Below, piece by piece: positions 27,571 through 41,263 of a DNA stretch of 64,000 nucleotides. Where the stretch lies: contig CANTAL010000205.1 in assembly GCA_947650365.1 (NCBI GenBank), positions 124,001-188,000 on the forward strand, written 5' to 3'. Under the pieces are notes generated by a model. It ran no database searches. It was not told the DNA's origin and worked only from the letters and a program-made list of their open reading frames with translations. The stretch comes from Chamaelirium japonicum. Lineage: Eukaryota; Streptophyta; Magnoliopsida; Liliales; Melanthiaceae. Numbering within the stretch: position 1 is the stretch's first letter; every line of letters begins with the position of its first letter. The position numbers and the translations under genes are program-made.

Positions 27571-29264
27571 TCAAATTCGTACGATCCACCCTAATTCCTT
27601 CGTATGATCTATTCAAATTCATTCGCACGAACGTATCCATTCTAATTCATTCTTACGATCCATTCGAATTCATTCATACGATCCATTTGAATTCATTCAT
27701 ACGATCCATTCTAATTCCTAATACATTCTAATTCATTCGTACGATCCATTCTCTTTAATTCGTACGATCCATTCTTACTCATTCGTACGATCCATTCTAA
27801 TTCATTCACACAAATGTATCCATCCTAATTCATTCTACAATCCATTCTAATTTATTCGCACGATCCATTCTAATTCATTCATACGATCCATTCTAATTCA
27901 TTCGTACGATCCATTCTAATTCATTCGCACGATCCATTCTAATTCATTCATACGATCTATTATAATATTCACACAATCCATTCTAATTCTTTCACACGAA
28001 TATATCCATTCTAATTCTTTCGTACTATCCACACTAATTCCTTTGTATCATCCATTCTAATTCATTCGCACGATTGTATCCATTCTAATTCATTCGTACG
28101 ATCCATTCGAATTCATTCATACAATCCATTCTAATTCATTCATACGATCCATTCTAATTCATTCATACGATCCATTCTAATTCATTCGTACGATCCACCC
28201 TAATTCCTTCGTATGATCCATTCAAATTCATTCGCTCGAATGTATCCATTCTAATTCATTTGTACGATCTATTCGAATTCATTCATACGATCCATTCTAA
28301 TTCATTCGCACGATCCATTCTAATTCATTCGTACGATCCATTCTCATTCATTCGCACGATCCATTCTAATTCATTCATACGACCCATTATAATCCATTCA
28401 TACAATCCATTCTAATTCTTTCGCACGAATGTATCCATTCTAATTCATTCGTATGATCCACCCTAATTCCTTCGTATGATCCATTCTAATTCATTCGCAC
28501 GAATGTATCCATTCTAATTCATTCGTACGATTCATTCGAATTCATTCATACGATCCATTCTAATTCATTCATACGATCCATTCTAATTCATTCGCACGAA
28601 TGTACCCATTCTAGTTCATTCGTACGATCTATTCTAATTCACTTGCACGATCCAATCTAATTCATTCGCACGATCCATTCGAATTCATTCGTACGATCCA
28701 TTCTATTTCATTCGTACGATCCATTCTTACTCATTCGTATGATCCATTCTAATTCATTCGCACAAATGTATCCTCATTCGCATGATCCATTCTAATTCAT
28801 TTGCACGATCCATTCTAATTCATTCATACTATCCATTTTAATTCTTTTACACGAATGTATCCATTCTAATTCATTCGTACGATCCTTTCTAATTCCTTCG
28901 TACGATCCATTCTAATTCCTTCGTACGATCCATTCTATTTCATTCGTATGATCCATTCTAATTCCTTCGTACGATCCATTCTAATGCATTCCCATGAATG
29001 TATCCATACTAATTTATACGCACGATCCATTCTAATTCATTCATACGATCCAATCTAATTCATTCATACGATCCATTCTAATTCATTCATACGATACATT
29101 CCCACGAATGTATCCATTCTAATTCATTCGTACGATCCATTCTAATTCATTCGCACAATCTATTCTAATTCATTCATACGATCCATTCTAATTCATTCGC
29201 ACGATCCATTCTAATTCATTCGTACGATCCATTCTAATTCATTACCATGAATGTATCCATTCTA
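27571..29264 (+). repeat. Forward block 19
   Basis: Forward monomers. From about 28187 onward this is copy 1 of the 2.5-kb tandem duplication. Shared oddities include CGCTCGAATG (28233), GTACCCATTCTAGTTC (about 28603) and CATTCCCACGAATG (about 29098). Confidence 0.92.
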
Positions 29265-29274
29265 TAGAATGGAT
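29255..29274. repeat. Palindromic switch ATCCATTCTATAGAATGGAT (2)
   Basis: Same 20-bp perfect palindrome as at 26682. It is preceded by an ATTACCATGAATGT 28-bp unit and followed by ATGCGAATG. Confidence 0.95.
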
Positions 29275-29563
29275 CATGCGAATGAATTAGAATGAATCGT
29301 ATGAATGAATTAGAATGGATCGTGTGAATGAATTAGAATGGATCGTACGAATGAATTAGAATGGATATATTCGTGTGAATGAATTAGAATGGATCGTATG
29401 AATGAATTAGAATGGATCGTTTGAATGAATTAGAATGGATCGTGCGAATGAATTAGAATGGATCGTACGAATGAATTAGAATGGATACATTCGTGCGAAT
29501 AAATTAGAATGGATCGTACGAATGAGTAAGAATGGATCGTACGAATGAAATAGAATGGATACA
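29265..29563 (-). repeat. Reverse block 20
   Basis: Thirteen or so reverse monomers in copy 1 of the 2.5-kb duplication. It ends with GGATACATTCGTACAATCC, where a reverse 28-bp unit flips to forward. Confidence 0.92.
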
Positions 29564-30102
29564 TTCGTACAATCCATTCTATTTCATTCGTACGATCCAT
29601 TCATACTCATTCGTACGATCCATTCTAATTCATTCGCATGAATGTATCCATTCTAATTCATTCGTACGATCCATTCTAATTCATTCCCACGATCCATTCT
29701 AATTTATTCATACGATCCATTATAATTCATTCGTACGATCCATTCTAATTCATTCGCACGATCCATTCTAATTCAGTCATACGATCCATTCGAATTTATT
29801 CATACGATTCATTCTAATTCATTCATATGATCCATTATAATTTATTCGCACGAATGTATCCATTCTAATTCATTCGTACGATCCATTCTAATTCATTCGC
29901 ACGATCCCATCTAATTCATTTGCACGATCCATTCTAATTCATTCATACGATCCATTCTATTTCATTCATACGATCCATTCTTACTCATTCGTACGATCCA
30001 TTCAAATTTATTCGCACGAATGTATCCATTCTAATTCATTCGTACGATCGATTCTAATACATTCGTACGATCTATTCTAATTCCTTCGTACGATCCATTC
30101 TA
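29564..30102 (+). repeat. Forward block 21
   Basis: Forward monomers in copy 1 of the 2.5-kb duplication, ending with CTAATTCCTTCG and a clipped monomer CCATTC. Confidence 0.9.
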
Positions 30103-30130
30103 TGAATGAATTAGAATTAGAATGGATACA
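30103..30130 (-). repeat. 28-bp reverse islet 22
   Basis: A single reverse unit, GAATGAATTAG plus ATTAGAATGGATACATTC, in forward surroundings. It is copied at 32644-32671. Confidence 0.88.
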
Positions 30131-31805
30131 TTCTATTTCATTCGTACGATCCATTCTAATTCATTCACACGAATGTATCCATTCTAATACATTCGTACGA
30201 TCCATTCGAATTCATTCATACGATCCATTCTAATTCACTCATATGATCCATTCTAATTCATTCATACTATCCATTCTAATTCATTCGTACGAACCATTCT
30301 AATTCATTCATACGATCCATTCTAATTCATTCGTACGATCCATTCTAATTCATTCGCACGAATGTATCCATTCTAATTCATTTGTACGCTCCATTCTAAT
30401 ACATTCGCATAATCTATTCTAATTCATTCGTACGATCCATTCTATTTCATTCGTACGATCTATTCTAATTCATTAGCACGATTCATTCTAATTTATTCGT
30501 ACGATCCATTCTATTTCATTCGTACGATACATTCTTACTCATTCGTACGATCCATTCTAATTCATTCCAACGATCCATTCTAATTCATTCGCACGATCCA
30601 TTCTAATTCATTCATACAATCCATTCTAATTCATTTGTACGATCCATTCTAATTCATTCGAACGATCCATTCTAATTCATTCATACGATCCATTCTAATT
30701 CATTCGTACGATCCACCCTAATTCCTTCGTATGATCCATTCAAATTCAGTCGCTCGAATGTATCCATTCTAATTCATTTGTACGATCTATTCGAATTCAT
30801 TCATACGATCCATTCTAATTCATTCGCACGATCCATTCTAATTTATTCGTACGATCCATTCTCATTCATTCGCACGATCCATTCTAATTCATTCATACGA
30901 CCCATTCTAATCCATTCATACAATCCATTCTAATTCTTTCGCACGAATGTTTCTATTCTAATTCATTCGTACGATCCACCCTAATTCCTTCGTATGATCC
31001 ATTCTAATTCATTTGCATGAATGTATCCATTCTAATTCATTCGTATGATCCATTCGAATTCATTCATACTATCCATTCTAATTCATTCATACGATCCATT
31101 CTAATTTATTCGCACGAATGTACCCATTCTAGTTCATTCGTACGATCTATTCTAATTCACTTGCACGATCCAATCTAATTCATTCGCACGATCCATTCGA
31201 ATTCATTCGTACGATCCATTCTATTTCATTCGTACGATCCATTCTTACTCATTCGTATGATCCATTCTAATTCATTCGCACAAATGTATCCTCATTCGCA
31301 TGATCCATTCTAATTCATTTGCACGATCCATTCTAATTCATTCATACTATCCATTTTAATTCTTTTACACGAATGTATCCATTCTAATTCATTCGTACGA
31401 TCCTTTCTAATTCCTTCGTACGATCCATTCTAATTCCTTCGTACGATCCATTCTATTTCATTCGTATGATCCATTCTAATTCCTTCGTACGATCCATTCT
31501 AATTCATTCCCATGAATGTATCCATACAAATTCATACGCACGATCCATTCTAATTCATTCATACGATCCAATCTAATTCATTCATACGATCCATTCTAAT
31601 TCATTCATACGATACATTCCCACGAATGTATCCATTCTAATTCATTCGTACGATCCATTCTAATTCATTCGCACAATCTATTCTAATTCATTCGTACGAT
31701 CCAATCTAATTCATTCGCACAATCCATTCTAATTCATTCGTACGATCCATTCTAATTCATTCGTATGATCCATTCTAATTCATTCCCATGAATGTATCCA
31801 TTCTA
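30131..31805 (+). repeat. Forward block 23
   Basis: Forward monomers bridging the two copies of the 2.5-kb duplication. The copy boundary is near 30704. It ends in the palindromic switch at 31796. Confidence 0.92.
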
Positions 31806-31815
31806 TAGAATGGAT
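31796..31815. repeat. Palindromic switch ATCCATTCTATAGAATGGAT (3)
   Basis: Duplicate of the junction at 29255, 2541 bp downstream, carried along by the 2.5-kb duplication. Confidence 0.95.
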
Positions 31816-32105
31816 CATGCAAATGAATTAGAATGAATCGTATGAATGAATTAGAATGGATCGTGCGAATGAATTAGAATGGATCATACGAATGAATTAG
31901 AATGGATATATTCGTGTGAATGAATTAGAATGGATCGTATGAATGAATTAGAATGGATCGTATGAATGAATTAGAATGGATCGTGCGAATGAATTAGAAT
32001 GGATCGTACGAATGAATTAGAATGGATACATTCGTGCGAATGAATTAGAATGGATCGTACGAATGAGTAAGAATGGATCGTACGAATGAAATAGAATGGA
32101 TACAT
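31806..32105 (-). repeat. Reverse block 24
   Basis: Counterpart of 29265-29563 in copy 2 of the 2.5-kb duplication. Confidence 0.92.
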
Positions 32106-32643
32106 TCGTACAATCCATTCTATTTCATTCGTACGATCCATTCATACTCATTCGTACGATCCATTCTAATTCATTCGCATGAATGTATCCATTCTAATTC
32201 ATTCGTACGATCCATTCTAATTCATTCGCACGATCCATTCTAATTTATTCATACGATCCATTATAATTCATTCGTACGATCCATTCTAATTCATTCGCAC
32301 GATCCATTCTAATTCAGTCGTACGATCCATTCGAATTTATTCATACGATCCATTCTAATTCATTCATACGATCCATTATAATTTATTCGCACGAATGTAT
32401 CCATTCTAACTCATTCGTACGATCCATTCTAATTCATTCGCACGATCCAATCTAATTCATTTGCACGATCCATTCTAATTCATTCGTACGATCCATTCTA
32501 TTTCATTCATACGATCCATTTTTACTCATTCGTACGATCCATTCAAATTTATTCGCACGAATGTATCCATTCTAATTCATTCGTACGATCGATTCTAATA
32601 CATTCGTACGATCTATTCTAATTCCTTCGTACGATCCATTCTA
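32106..32643 (+). repeat. Forward block 25
   Basis: Counterpart of 29564-30102 in copy 2, nearly identical to it, with only scattered single-base changes seen. Confidence 0.9.
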
Positions 32644-32671
32644 TGAATGAATTAGAATTAGAATGGATACA
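32644..32671 (-). repeat. 28-bp reverse islet 26
   Basis: Copy of the islet at 30103-30130. Its presence in both copies shows that the micro-inversion predates the duplication. Confidence 0.88.
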
Positions 32672-35600
32672 TTCTATTTCATTCGTACGATCCATTCTAA
32701 TTCATTCACACGAATGTATCCATTCTAATACATTCGTACGATCCATTCGAATTCATTCATACGATCCATTCTAATTCACTCATACGATCCATTCTAATTT
32801 ATTCATACTATCCATTCTAATTCATTCATACGATCCATTCTAATTCATTCGCACGAATGTATTCATTCGCACAATCTATTCTAATTCATTCGTACGATCC
32901 ATTCTGATTCATTACCATGATCTATTCTAATTCATTCGTACGATCCATTCTATTTCATTCATACGATCCATTCTTTCTCATTCGTACAATCCATTCTAAT
33001 TCATTCGCACGAAGGTAACCATTCTAAGTCATTCGTACAATCCATTCTAATTCAATCGCACGATCCATTCTAATTCATTCATACGATCCATTTTAATTCA
33101 TTCGTACGATCCATTCTAATTCATTCGCACAATTTATTCTAATTCATTCGTACGAACCATTCTAATTCATTAGCACGATCCATTCTAATTCATTCGTACG
33201 ATCCATTCTATTTCATTCGTACGATCCATTCTTACTCATTCGTACGATCCATTCTAATTCATTCGCACGAATATATCCATTCTAATTCATTCGTACGATC
33301 CATTCTAATTCATTCGCACGATCCATTCTAATTCATTCATACGATCCATTCTAATTCATTCGTACGATCCATTCTAATTCATTCGTATGATCCATTCTAA
33401 TTCATTCATACGATTCATTCTAAATCATTCATACAATCCATTCTAATTTTTTTGCACGAATGTATCCATTCTAATTCATTCGTACGATCCACCCTAATTC
33501 CTTCGTATGATCCATTCTGATTTATTCGTACGAATGTATCTATTCTAATTCATTCGTACGATCCATTCGGATTCATTCATACGATCCATTCTAATTCATT
33601 CATACGATCCATTCTAATTCATTCGCACGAATGTATCCATTCTAATTCATTCGTACGATCCATTCTAATTCATTTGCTAAATCTATTCTAATTCATTCGT
33701 ACTATCCATTCTAATTCATTTGTACGATCCATTCTATTTCCTTCGTACGATCCATTCTATTTCATTCGTCTGATCCATTCTAATTCCTTCGTACGATCCA
33801 TTCTAATTCATTCCCATGAATGTATCCATTCTAATTCATACATACGATCCATTCTAATTCTTTCATATGATACAATCTAATTCATTCATACGATCTATTC
33901 TAATTCATTCGCACGAATGTATCTATTCTAATTCATACACATCATCAATTCTAATTCATTCGTACGATCCATTCTAATTCATTAGCACGATCCATTCTAA
34001 TTCATTCATACGATCCATTCTAATTCATTTATACGATCCATTCTAATTCATTCGCACAATCTATTCTAATTCATTCGTACTATCCATTCTAATTCATTAG
34101 CACGATCCATTCCAATTCATTCGTAGGATCCATTCTATTTTATTCGTACGATCCATTCTTACTCATTCGTACGATCCATTCTAATTCATTCGCACGAATG
34201 TATCCATTCTAATCCATTCGTACGATCCATTCTAATTCATTCATACGATCCATTCTAATTCATTCGCACGAATGTATCCATTCTAATTCATTCGCACGAT
34301 CCATTCTAATTCATTCGTACGATCCATTCTAATTAATTTGCACGATCCATTCTAATTCATTCATACGATCCATTCTAATTCATTCGTACGATCCATTCTA
34401 ATTCATTCGCATAATCTTTTCTAATTAATTCGTACTATCCATTCTAATTAATTAGCACGATCCATTCTAATTCATTTGTACGATCCATTCTATTACATTT
34501 GTACGATCCATTCTTACTCATTCGTACGATCCATTCTAATTCATTCGCACGAATGTATCCATTCTAATTCATTCATACGTTTCATTCTAATTCATTCGCA
34601 CGATCCATTATAATTCATTCATACGATCCATTCTAATTCATTCGTACGATCCATTCTAATTCATTCGCACGATCCATTCTAATTCATTCATACGATCCAT
34701 TCTAATTCATTTATTCAATCCATTCTAATTTATTCGTACGATCCACCCTAATTCCTTCGTATGATCCATTATAATTCATTCGCACGAATGTATCCATTCT
34801 AATTCATTCGTACGATCCATTCGAATTCATTCATACAATCCAATCTAATTCATTCGGACGATCCATTCTTATTCATTCATACGATCCATTCTAATTCATT
34901 CGTACGATCCAATCTAATTCATTCGCACGATCCATTCTAATTCATTCATACGATCCATTCTAATTCATTCATACAATCCATTCTAATTCTTTCGTACGAA
35001 CGTATCCATTCTAATTCATTCGTACGATCCACCCTAATTCCTTTGTATGATCCATTCTAATTCATTCGCACGAATGTATCCATTCTAATTCATTCGTACG
35101 ATCCATTCGAATTCATTCATACGATCCATTCTAATATATTTGCACGATCCATTCTAATTCATTCATACAATCCATTCTAATTCTTTTGCACGAATGTATC
35201 CATTCTAATTCATTCGTACGATCCATTCTTACTCATTCGTACGATCCATTCTATTTCATTCGTACGATCCATTCTAATTCATTAGCACGATCCATTCTAA
35301 TTCATTCGTACGATCCATTCTATTTCATTCGTACAATCCATTCGAATTCATTCGCACGAATGTATCCATTCTAATTCATTCGTACGATCCATTCTAATTC
35401 ATTCGCACGATCCATTCTAATTCATTCATACGATCTATTCTAATTCATTCGTACGATCATTCTAATTCATTCGCACAATCTATTCTAATTTATTCGTACG
35501 ATCCATTCTAATTCATTAGCACGATTCATTCTAATTCATTCGTACGATCCATTCTATTTCATTCGTACGATCCATTCATACTCATTCGTACGATCCATTC

Positions 35601-36547
35601 TAATTCATTCGCACGAATGTATCCATTCTAATTCATTCATACGATCCATTCTAATTCATTCGCACGATCCATTCTAATTCATTCATACGATCCATTCTAA
35701 TTCATTTGTACGATCCATTATATTTCATTTGCACGATCCATTCTAATTCATTCATATGATCCATTCTAATTCATTCATAAAATCCATTCGAATTCTTTTG
35801 CACGAATGTATCCATTCTAATTCATTCGTACGATCCACCCTAATTCCTTCGTTTGATTCATTCTAATTCATTCGCACGAATGTATCCATTCTAATTCATT
35901 CGTACGATCTATTCGAATTCATTCATACAATCCATTCTAATTCATTCGCACGATCCATTCTAATTCATTCGTACGATCCATTCTAATTCATTCGCACGAA
36001 TGTATCCATTCTAATTCATTCATACGATCCATTGTAATTCATTCATACAATCCAGTCTAATTCTTTCGCACGAATATATCCATTCTAATTCATTCGTACG
36101 ATCCACCCTAATTCCTTCGTATGATCCATTCTAATTCATTCGCACGAATGTATCCATTCTAATTCATTCGTACGATCCATTCGAATTCATTCATACGATC
36201 CATTCTAATTTATTTATACGATCCATTCTAATTCATTCGCACGAATGTATCCATTCTAATTCATTCATATGATCCATTCTAATTCATTCGCACGATCTAA
36301 TCTAATTCATTCGCATGATCCATTCTAATTCATTCGTACGATCCATTCTAATTCGTTCGCATGAATGTATCCATTCTAATTCATTCGTACGATTCATTCT
36401 AATTCAGTCGCACGATCCAGTCTAATTCATTCATACGATCCATTCTAATTCATTCTTACGATCCATTCTAATTCATTCGCACGATCCATTCTAATTCATT
36501 CGCACAATCTATTCTAATTCATTTGTAATTCATTCGCACGATCATTC
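32672..36547 (+). repeat. 3.9-kb forward block 27
   Basis: The longest forward run. It carries 28-bp units, CCACCCTAATTCC units (about 33490, 34744, 35031, 35835, 36105), TTACTCATTC/TATTTCATTC pairs and TCGAATTC units. These are the reverse-block unit types seen from the other strand. The right end has a clipped monomer (TTTGTAATTCATTCGCACG) before the unique insert. Confidence 0.93.
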
Positions 36548-36617
36548 AGGTGTTTAGGTTGCGGCCTCAGACTTTGTATTTGGTTGAATACAAAGGTGCA
36601 CCTTTGAACGTTAGTTG
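36548..36617. other. Unique non-satellite insert, short copy
   Basis: About 70 bp with no similarity to the monomer, beginning AGGTGTTTAGGTTGCGGCCT and ending CGTTAGTTG. It matches 41264-41333 with three mismatches (one in CTCAGAC/CTCACAC, two in GAATACAAA/GAATTGAAA). It contains the palindrome CAAAGGTGCACCTTTG. Forward satellite lies on its left and reverse satellite on its right. I do not recognise its source; a remnant of a transposon or of pre-existing single-copy DNA are both possible. No terminal inverted repeats or clear target duplication are visible. Confidence 0.9.
36591..36606. repeat. 16-bp palindrome in insert
   Basis: CAAAGGTGCACCTTTG is a perfect inverted repeat centred on GTGCAC. 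It could be a dimeric protein site or chance; nothing else in the window supports a function. Confidence 0.9.
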
Positions 36618-39600
36618 TATTAGAATGAATTAGAATAGATCGTGTGAATGAATTAGAATAGATCGTACGAATGAATTAGAATGGATTGTGCGAATGAATT
36701 AGAATGGATCGTGCGAATGAATTAGAATGAATCGTACGAATGAATTAGAATGGATACATTCGTGCGAATAAATTAGAATGGATCGTACGAATAAGTAAGA
36801 ATGGATCGTACAAATGAAATAGAATAGATCGTATGAATGAATTAGAATGGATCGTGCGAATGAATTACAATGGATCGTACGAATGAGTAAGAATGGATCG
36901 TACGAATGAAACAGAATGGATCGTACGAATGAATTAGAATGGATCGTGCTAATGAATTAGAATGGATCGTACGAATGAATTAGAATAGATTGTGCGAATG
37001 AATTAGAATGGATCGTACGAATGAATTAGAATGGATACATTCATGGGAATGAATTAGAATGGATCGTACAAAGGAATTACAATGGATCGTACGAATGAAT
37101 TAGAATGGATACATTCGTGCAAAAGAATTAGAATGGATTGTATGAATGAATTAGAATGGATCGTACAAATGAATTAGAATGGATCGTGCGAATGAATTAG
37201 AATGGATCGTGCGAATGAATTAGAATAGATTGTGCGAATGAATTAGAATGGATCGTGCGAATGAATTAGAATGGATCGTACGAATGAATTAGAATGGATC
37301 GTGCAAATGAATTAGAATGGATCGTGCGAATGAATGAGAATGGATCGTACGAATGAATTAGAATGGATATATTTGTGCGAATGAATTGGAATGGATCATA
37401 CGAATGAGTAAGAATAGATCGTACGAATGAAATAGAATGGATCGTACGAATAAATTAGAATGGATCGTGCTAATGAATTTGAATGGATCATACGAATGAA
37501 TTCGAATGGATTGTACGAATGAATTAGAATGGATACATTCGTGCGAATGAATTAGAATGGATCATACAAAGGAATTAAGGTGGATCGTACAAATGAATTA
37601 GAATGGATATATTCATGCGAAAGAATTAGAATGGATTGTATGAATGAATTAGAATGGATCATATGAATGAATTAGAATGGATCGTGCGAATGAATTAGAA
37701 TGGATCGTATGAATGAATTAGAATGGATACATTCGTTCAAAAGAATTAGAATGGATTGTATGAATGAATTAGAGTGGATCATACGAATGAATTAGAATGG
37801 ATTGTACGAATGAATTAGAATGGATCGTGCGAATGAATTAGATTGGATCGTGCGAATGAATTAGAATGGATCGTACGAATGAGTAAGAATGGATCGTACG
37901 AATGAAATAGAATGGTTCATATGAATGAATTAGAATAGATCGTGTGAATGAATTAGAATGGATCGTGCGAATGAATTAGAATGGATCGTATGAATGAATT
38001 ACAATACATCTTATGAATGAATTAGAATGGATCGTAAGAATGAATTAGAATGGATCGTATGAATAAATTCAAATGGATCGTACGAATGAATTAGAATGGA
38101 TACATTCGTGCGATAGAATTAGAATGGATTGTATGAATGAATTAGAATGGATCGTTTGAAAGAATTAGAATGGATCGTGCGAATGAATTAGAATGGATCG
38201 TGCGAATGAATTAAAATGGATCGTACGAATGAATTACAATAGATCGTATGAATGAATTAGAATGGATCGTACGAATGAATTAGAATGGATCGTATGAATA
38301 AATTTGAATGGATCGTACGAATGAATTAGAATGGATACATTCGTGCGATAGAATTAGAATGGATTGTATGAAAGAATTAGAATGGATCGTATGAATGAAT
38401 TAGAATGGATCGTACGAATGAATTGAATGGATCGTACGAAGGAATTAGAATGGATACATTCATGCGAAAGAATTAGAATGGATTATATGAATGAATTAGA
38501 ATAGATCGTATGAATGAATTAGAATGGATCGTGCGAATGAATTAGAATGGATCGTACGAATGAATTAGAATGGATCATACGAATGAATTAGAATGGATCG
38601 TGCGAATGAATTAGAATGGATCGTACGAATGAATTAGAATGGATACATTCGTACGAATGAATTAGAATGGATACATTCGTGCGAATGAATTAGAATGGAT
38701 CGTACGAATAAGTAAGAATGGACCGTATATATGAAATAGAATGGATCGTATTAATGAATTAGAATGGATCGTGCTAATGAATTAGAATGGATCGTACGAA
38801 TGAATTAGAATGGATACATTCGTGCGAATGAATTAGAATGGATCGTTTGAATGAATTAGATTGGATCGTATGAATGAATTAGAATGGATCATACGTATGA
38901 ATTAGAATGGATACATTCATGGAAATGAATTAGAATGGATCGTACAAAGGAATTAGAATGGATCATACGAATGAAATAGAATGGATCATACGAGGGAATT
39001 AGAATGGATTGTACGAAGGAATTAGAATGGATCGTACGAAGGAATTAGAATGGATACATTCGTGGAAAAGAATTAGAATGGATTGTATGAATGAATTAGA
39101 ATGGATCGTGCGAATGAATTAGAATGGATCGTGCGAATGAATTAGAATGGATCGTATGAATGAATTAGAATAGATTGTGCAAATGAATTAGAATGGATCG
39201 TACGAATAAATTAGAATGGATATATTCGTGCGAATGAATTAGAATGGATCGTATGAATGAACTAGAATGGATCTTATGAATGAATTAGAATGGATCGTGC
39301 GAATGAATTAGAATGGATCGTACGAGTGAATTAGAATGGATACATTCGTGCGAATGAATTAGAATGGATCGTACAAATGAGTAAGATTGGATCGTACGAA
39401 TGAAATAGAATGGATCGTACGAATAAATTAGAATGCATCGTGCTAATGAATTAGAATGGATCGTACGAATGAATTAGAATAGATTGTGCGAATGAATTAG
39501 AATGGATCGTGCAAAGGAATTAGAATGGATCATACGAATGGATCGTACGAAGGAATTAGAATGAATTAGAATGGATACATTCGTGCGAATGAATTAGAAT

Positions 39601-41018
39601 GGATCGTATGAATGAATTAGATTGGATCGTATGAATGAATTAGAATGGAATATACGTATGAATTAGAATGGATACATTCATGGGAATGAATTAGAATGGA
39701 TCGTACAAAGGAATTAGAATGGATCGTACGAATGAATTAGAATGAATACATTCATACAAAAGAATTAGAATGGATTGTATGAATGAATTAGAATGGATCA
39801 TACAAATGGAATAGAATGGATCGTGCGAATGAATTAGAATGGATCGTACGAATGAATTAGAATAGATTGTGAGAATGAATTAGAATGGATCGTACGAATG
39901 AATTAGAATGGATACATTCGTGCGAATGAATTAGAATGGATCGTATGAGGGAATTAGATTTGATCATATGAATTAATTAGAATGGATCGTACGTATGAAT
40001 TAGAATGGATACATTCATGGGAAAATAATAGAATGGATCGTACGAAGGAATTCATACGAATGAAATAGAATGGATCGTACGAAGGAATTAGAATGGATCG
40101 TACGAAGGAATTAGGGTGAATCGTACGAATGAATTAGAATGGATACATTCGTGCGAAAGAATAAGAATGGATTGTATGAATGAATTAGAATGGATCGTAT
40201 GAATGAATTAGAATGGATCTTGTGAATGAATTAGAATGGATCGTACGAATGAATTGGAATGGATCGTATGAATGAATTAGAATGGATCGTGCGAATGAAT
40301 TACAATGGATCGTACGAATAAATTAGAATGGATATATTCGTGCGAATGAATTAGAATGGATCGTACGAATGAGTAAGAATGGATATTACGAATGAAATAG
40401 AATGGATCGTACGAATGAATTAGAATGGATCGTGCTAATGAATTAGAATGGATCATACGAATGAATTAGAATAGATTGTGCGAATGAATTCGAATGGATC
40501 ATAGATCGTACGAATGAATTAGAATGGATACATTCATGCGAATGAATTAAAATGGATCGTATGAATGAATTAGATTGGATTGTATGAATGAATTAGAATG
40601 GATCGTACGTATGAATTAGAATGGATACATTCATGGGAATGAATTAGAATGGATCGTACGAAGGAAATAGAATGGATCATACGAATGAAATAGAATGGAT
40701 CGTACGAAGGAATTAGAATGGATCGTACGAAGGAATTAGAATGGATCGTACGAATGAATTAGAATGGATACATTTATGCAAAAGAATTAGAATGGATTAT
40801 ATGAATGAATTAGAATGGATCGTGCAAATGAATTAGAATGGATCGTGCGAATGAATGAGAATGGATCGTACGAATGAATTAGAATAGATTGTGCGAATGA
40901 ATTAGAATAGATGGTACGAATGAATAAGAATGGATAAATTCGTGCGAATGAATTAGAATGGATCGTATGAATGAGTAAGAATGGATCATATGAATGAAAT
41001 AGAATGGATCGTACGTAC
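36618..41018 (-). repeat. 4.4-kb reverse block 28
   Basis: Reverse monomers with the same variant types as block 16. Several monomers are fused or clipped, for example GGAATTCATACGAATG near 40050 and ATGGATCATAGATCG near 40495. The right end is a long hairpin at 41000-41038. Confidence 0.93.
38840..39980 (-). repeat. Fragment of 7.2-kb module interior
   Basis: Matches module A about 9660-10770 (offset about 29180) and the corresponding part of module C. Shared marks are CATGGAAATG with GTACAAAGG (38931), GGAAAAG (39064) and the fusion GGAATTAGAATGAATTAG (39550). It lacks the rest of the module, so it is a separate partial copy. Confidence 0.8.
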
Positions 41019-41038
41019 GATACGTACGATCCATTCTA
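41000..41038. repeat. 18-base-arm hairpin at switch
   Basis: Arms TAGAATGGATCGTACGTA and TACGTACGATCCATTCTA are separated by CGA. They are perfectly complementary and mark the change from reverse to forward monomers. Confidence 0.95.
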
Positions 41039-41263
41039 ATTCATTCGTACGATCCATTCTAATTCATTCGTACGATCCATTCTAATTCATTCGCACGAAT
41101 GTATCCATTCTAATTCATTCGTACGATCCATTCTAATTCATTCGCATGAATGCATCCAATCTAATTCATTTGTACGATCAATTCTAATTCATTCGCACGT
41201 TCCATTCTATTTCATTCGCAGAATCTATTCTAGTTCATTCGTAATTCATTCGCACAATCATTC
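41019..41263 (+). repeat. Forward block 29
   Basis: About ten forward monomers leading into the long copy of the unique insert. The last 47 bases match the left flank of the short copy (36501-36547), including the clipped GTAATTCATTCGCAC unit. Confidence 0.92.

Larger units (their letters stand above)
28187..30704. repeat. 2.5-kb tandem duplication, copy 1
   Basis: Copy 1 spans forward, reverse (29265-29563) and forward DNA with a 28-bp inverted islet (30103-30130). Landmark CGCTCGAATG at 28233 is matched at 30751, an offset of 2518. TATGAATGAATTAG at 30101 is matched at 32642, an offset of 2541. The 23-bp difference equals one monomer gained or lost since duplication. Confidence 0.9.
30705..32860. 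repeat. 2.5-kb tandem duplication, copy 2
   Basis: Repeats copy 1 closely, including the palindromic switch (31796), the 300-bp reverse block and the 28-bp islet. It ends near 32860, where copy 1 continues CGCACGAATGTATCCATTC and copy 2 goes directly to GTATTCATTCGCAC. It is therefore shorter than copy 1 at its right end. Confidence 0.88.

Noticed and set aside
27329-27640. 103-codon open frame on the minus strand, and shorter ones at 579-776, 8527-8721, 18974-19162, 35186-35374, 48198-48392, 49357-49587 and 61861-62070
   Set aside because: All are translations of the satellite monomer, with the same 23-residue period, no domain, no start context and stops wherever a 28-bp or clipped unit shifts the frame. 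They are not annotated as genes.
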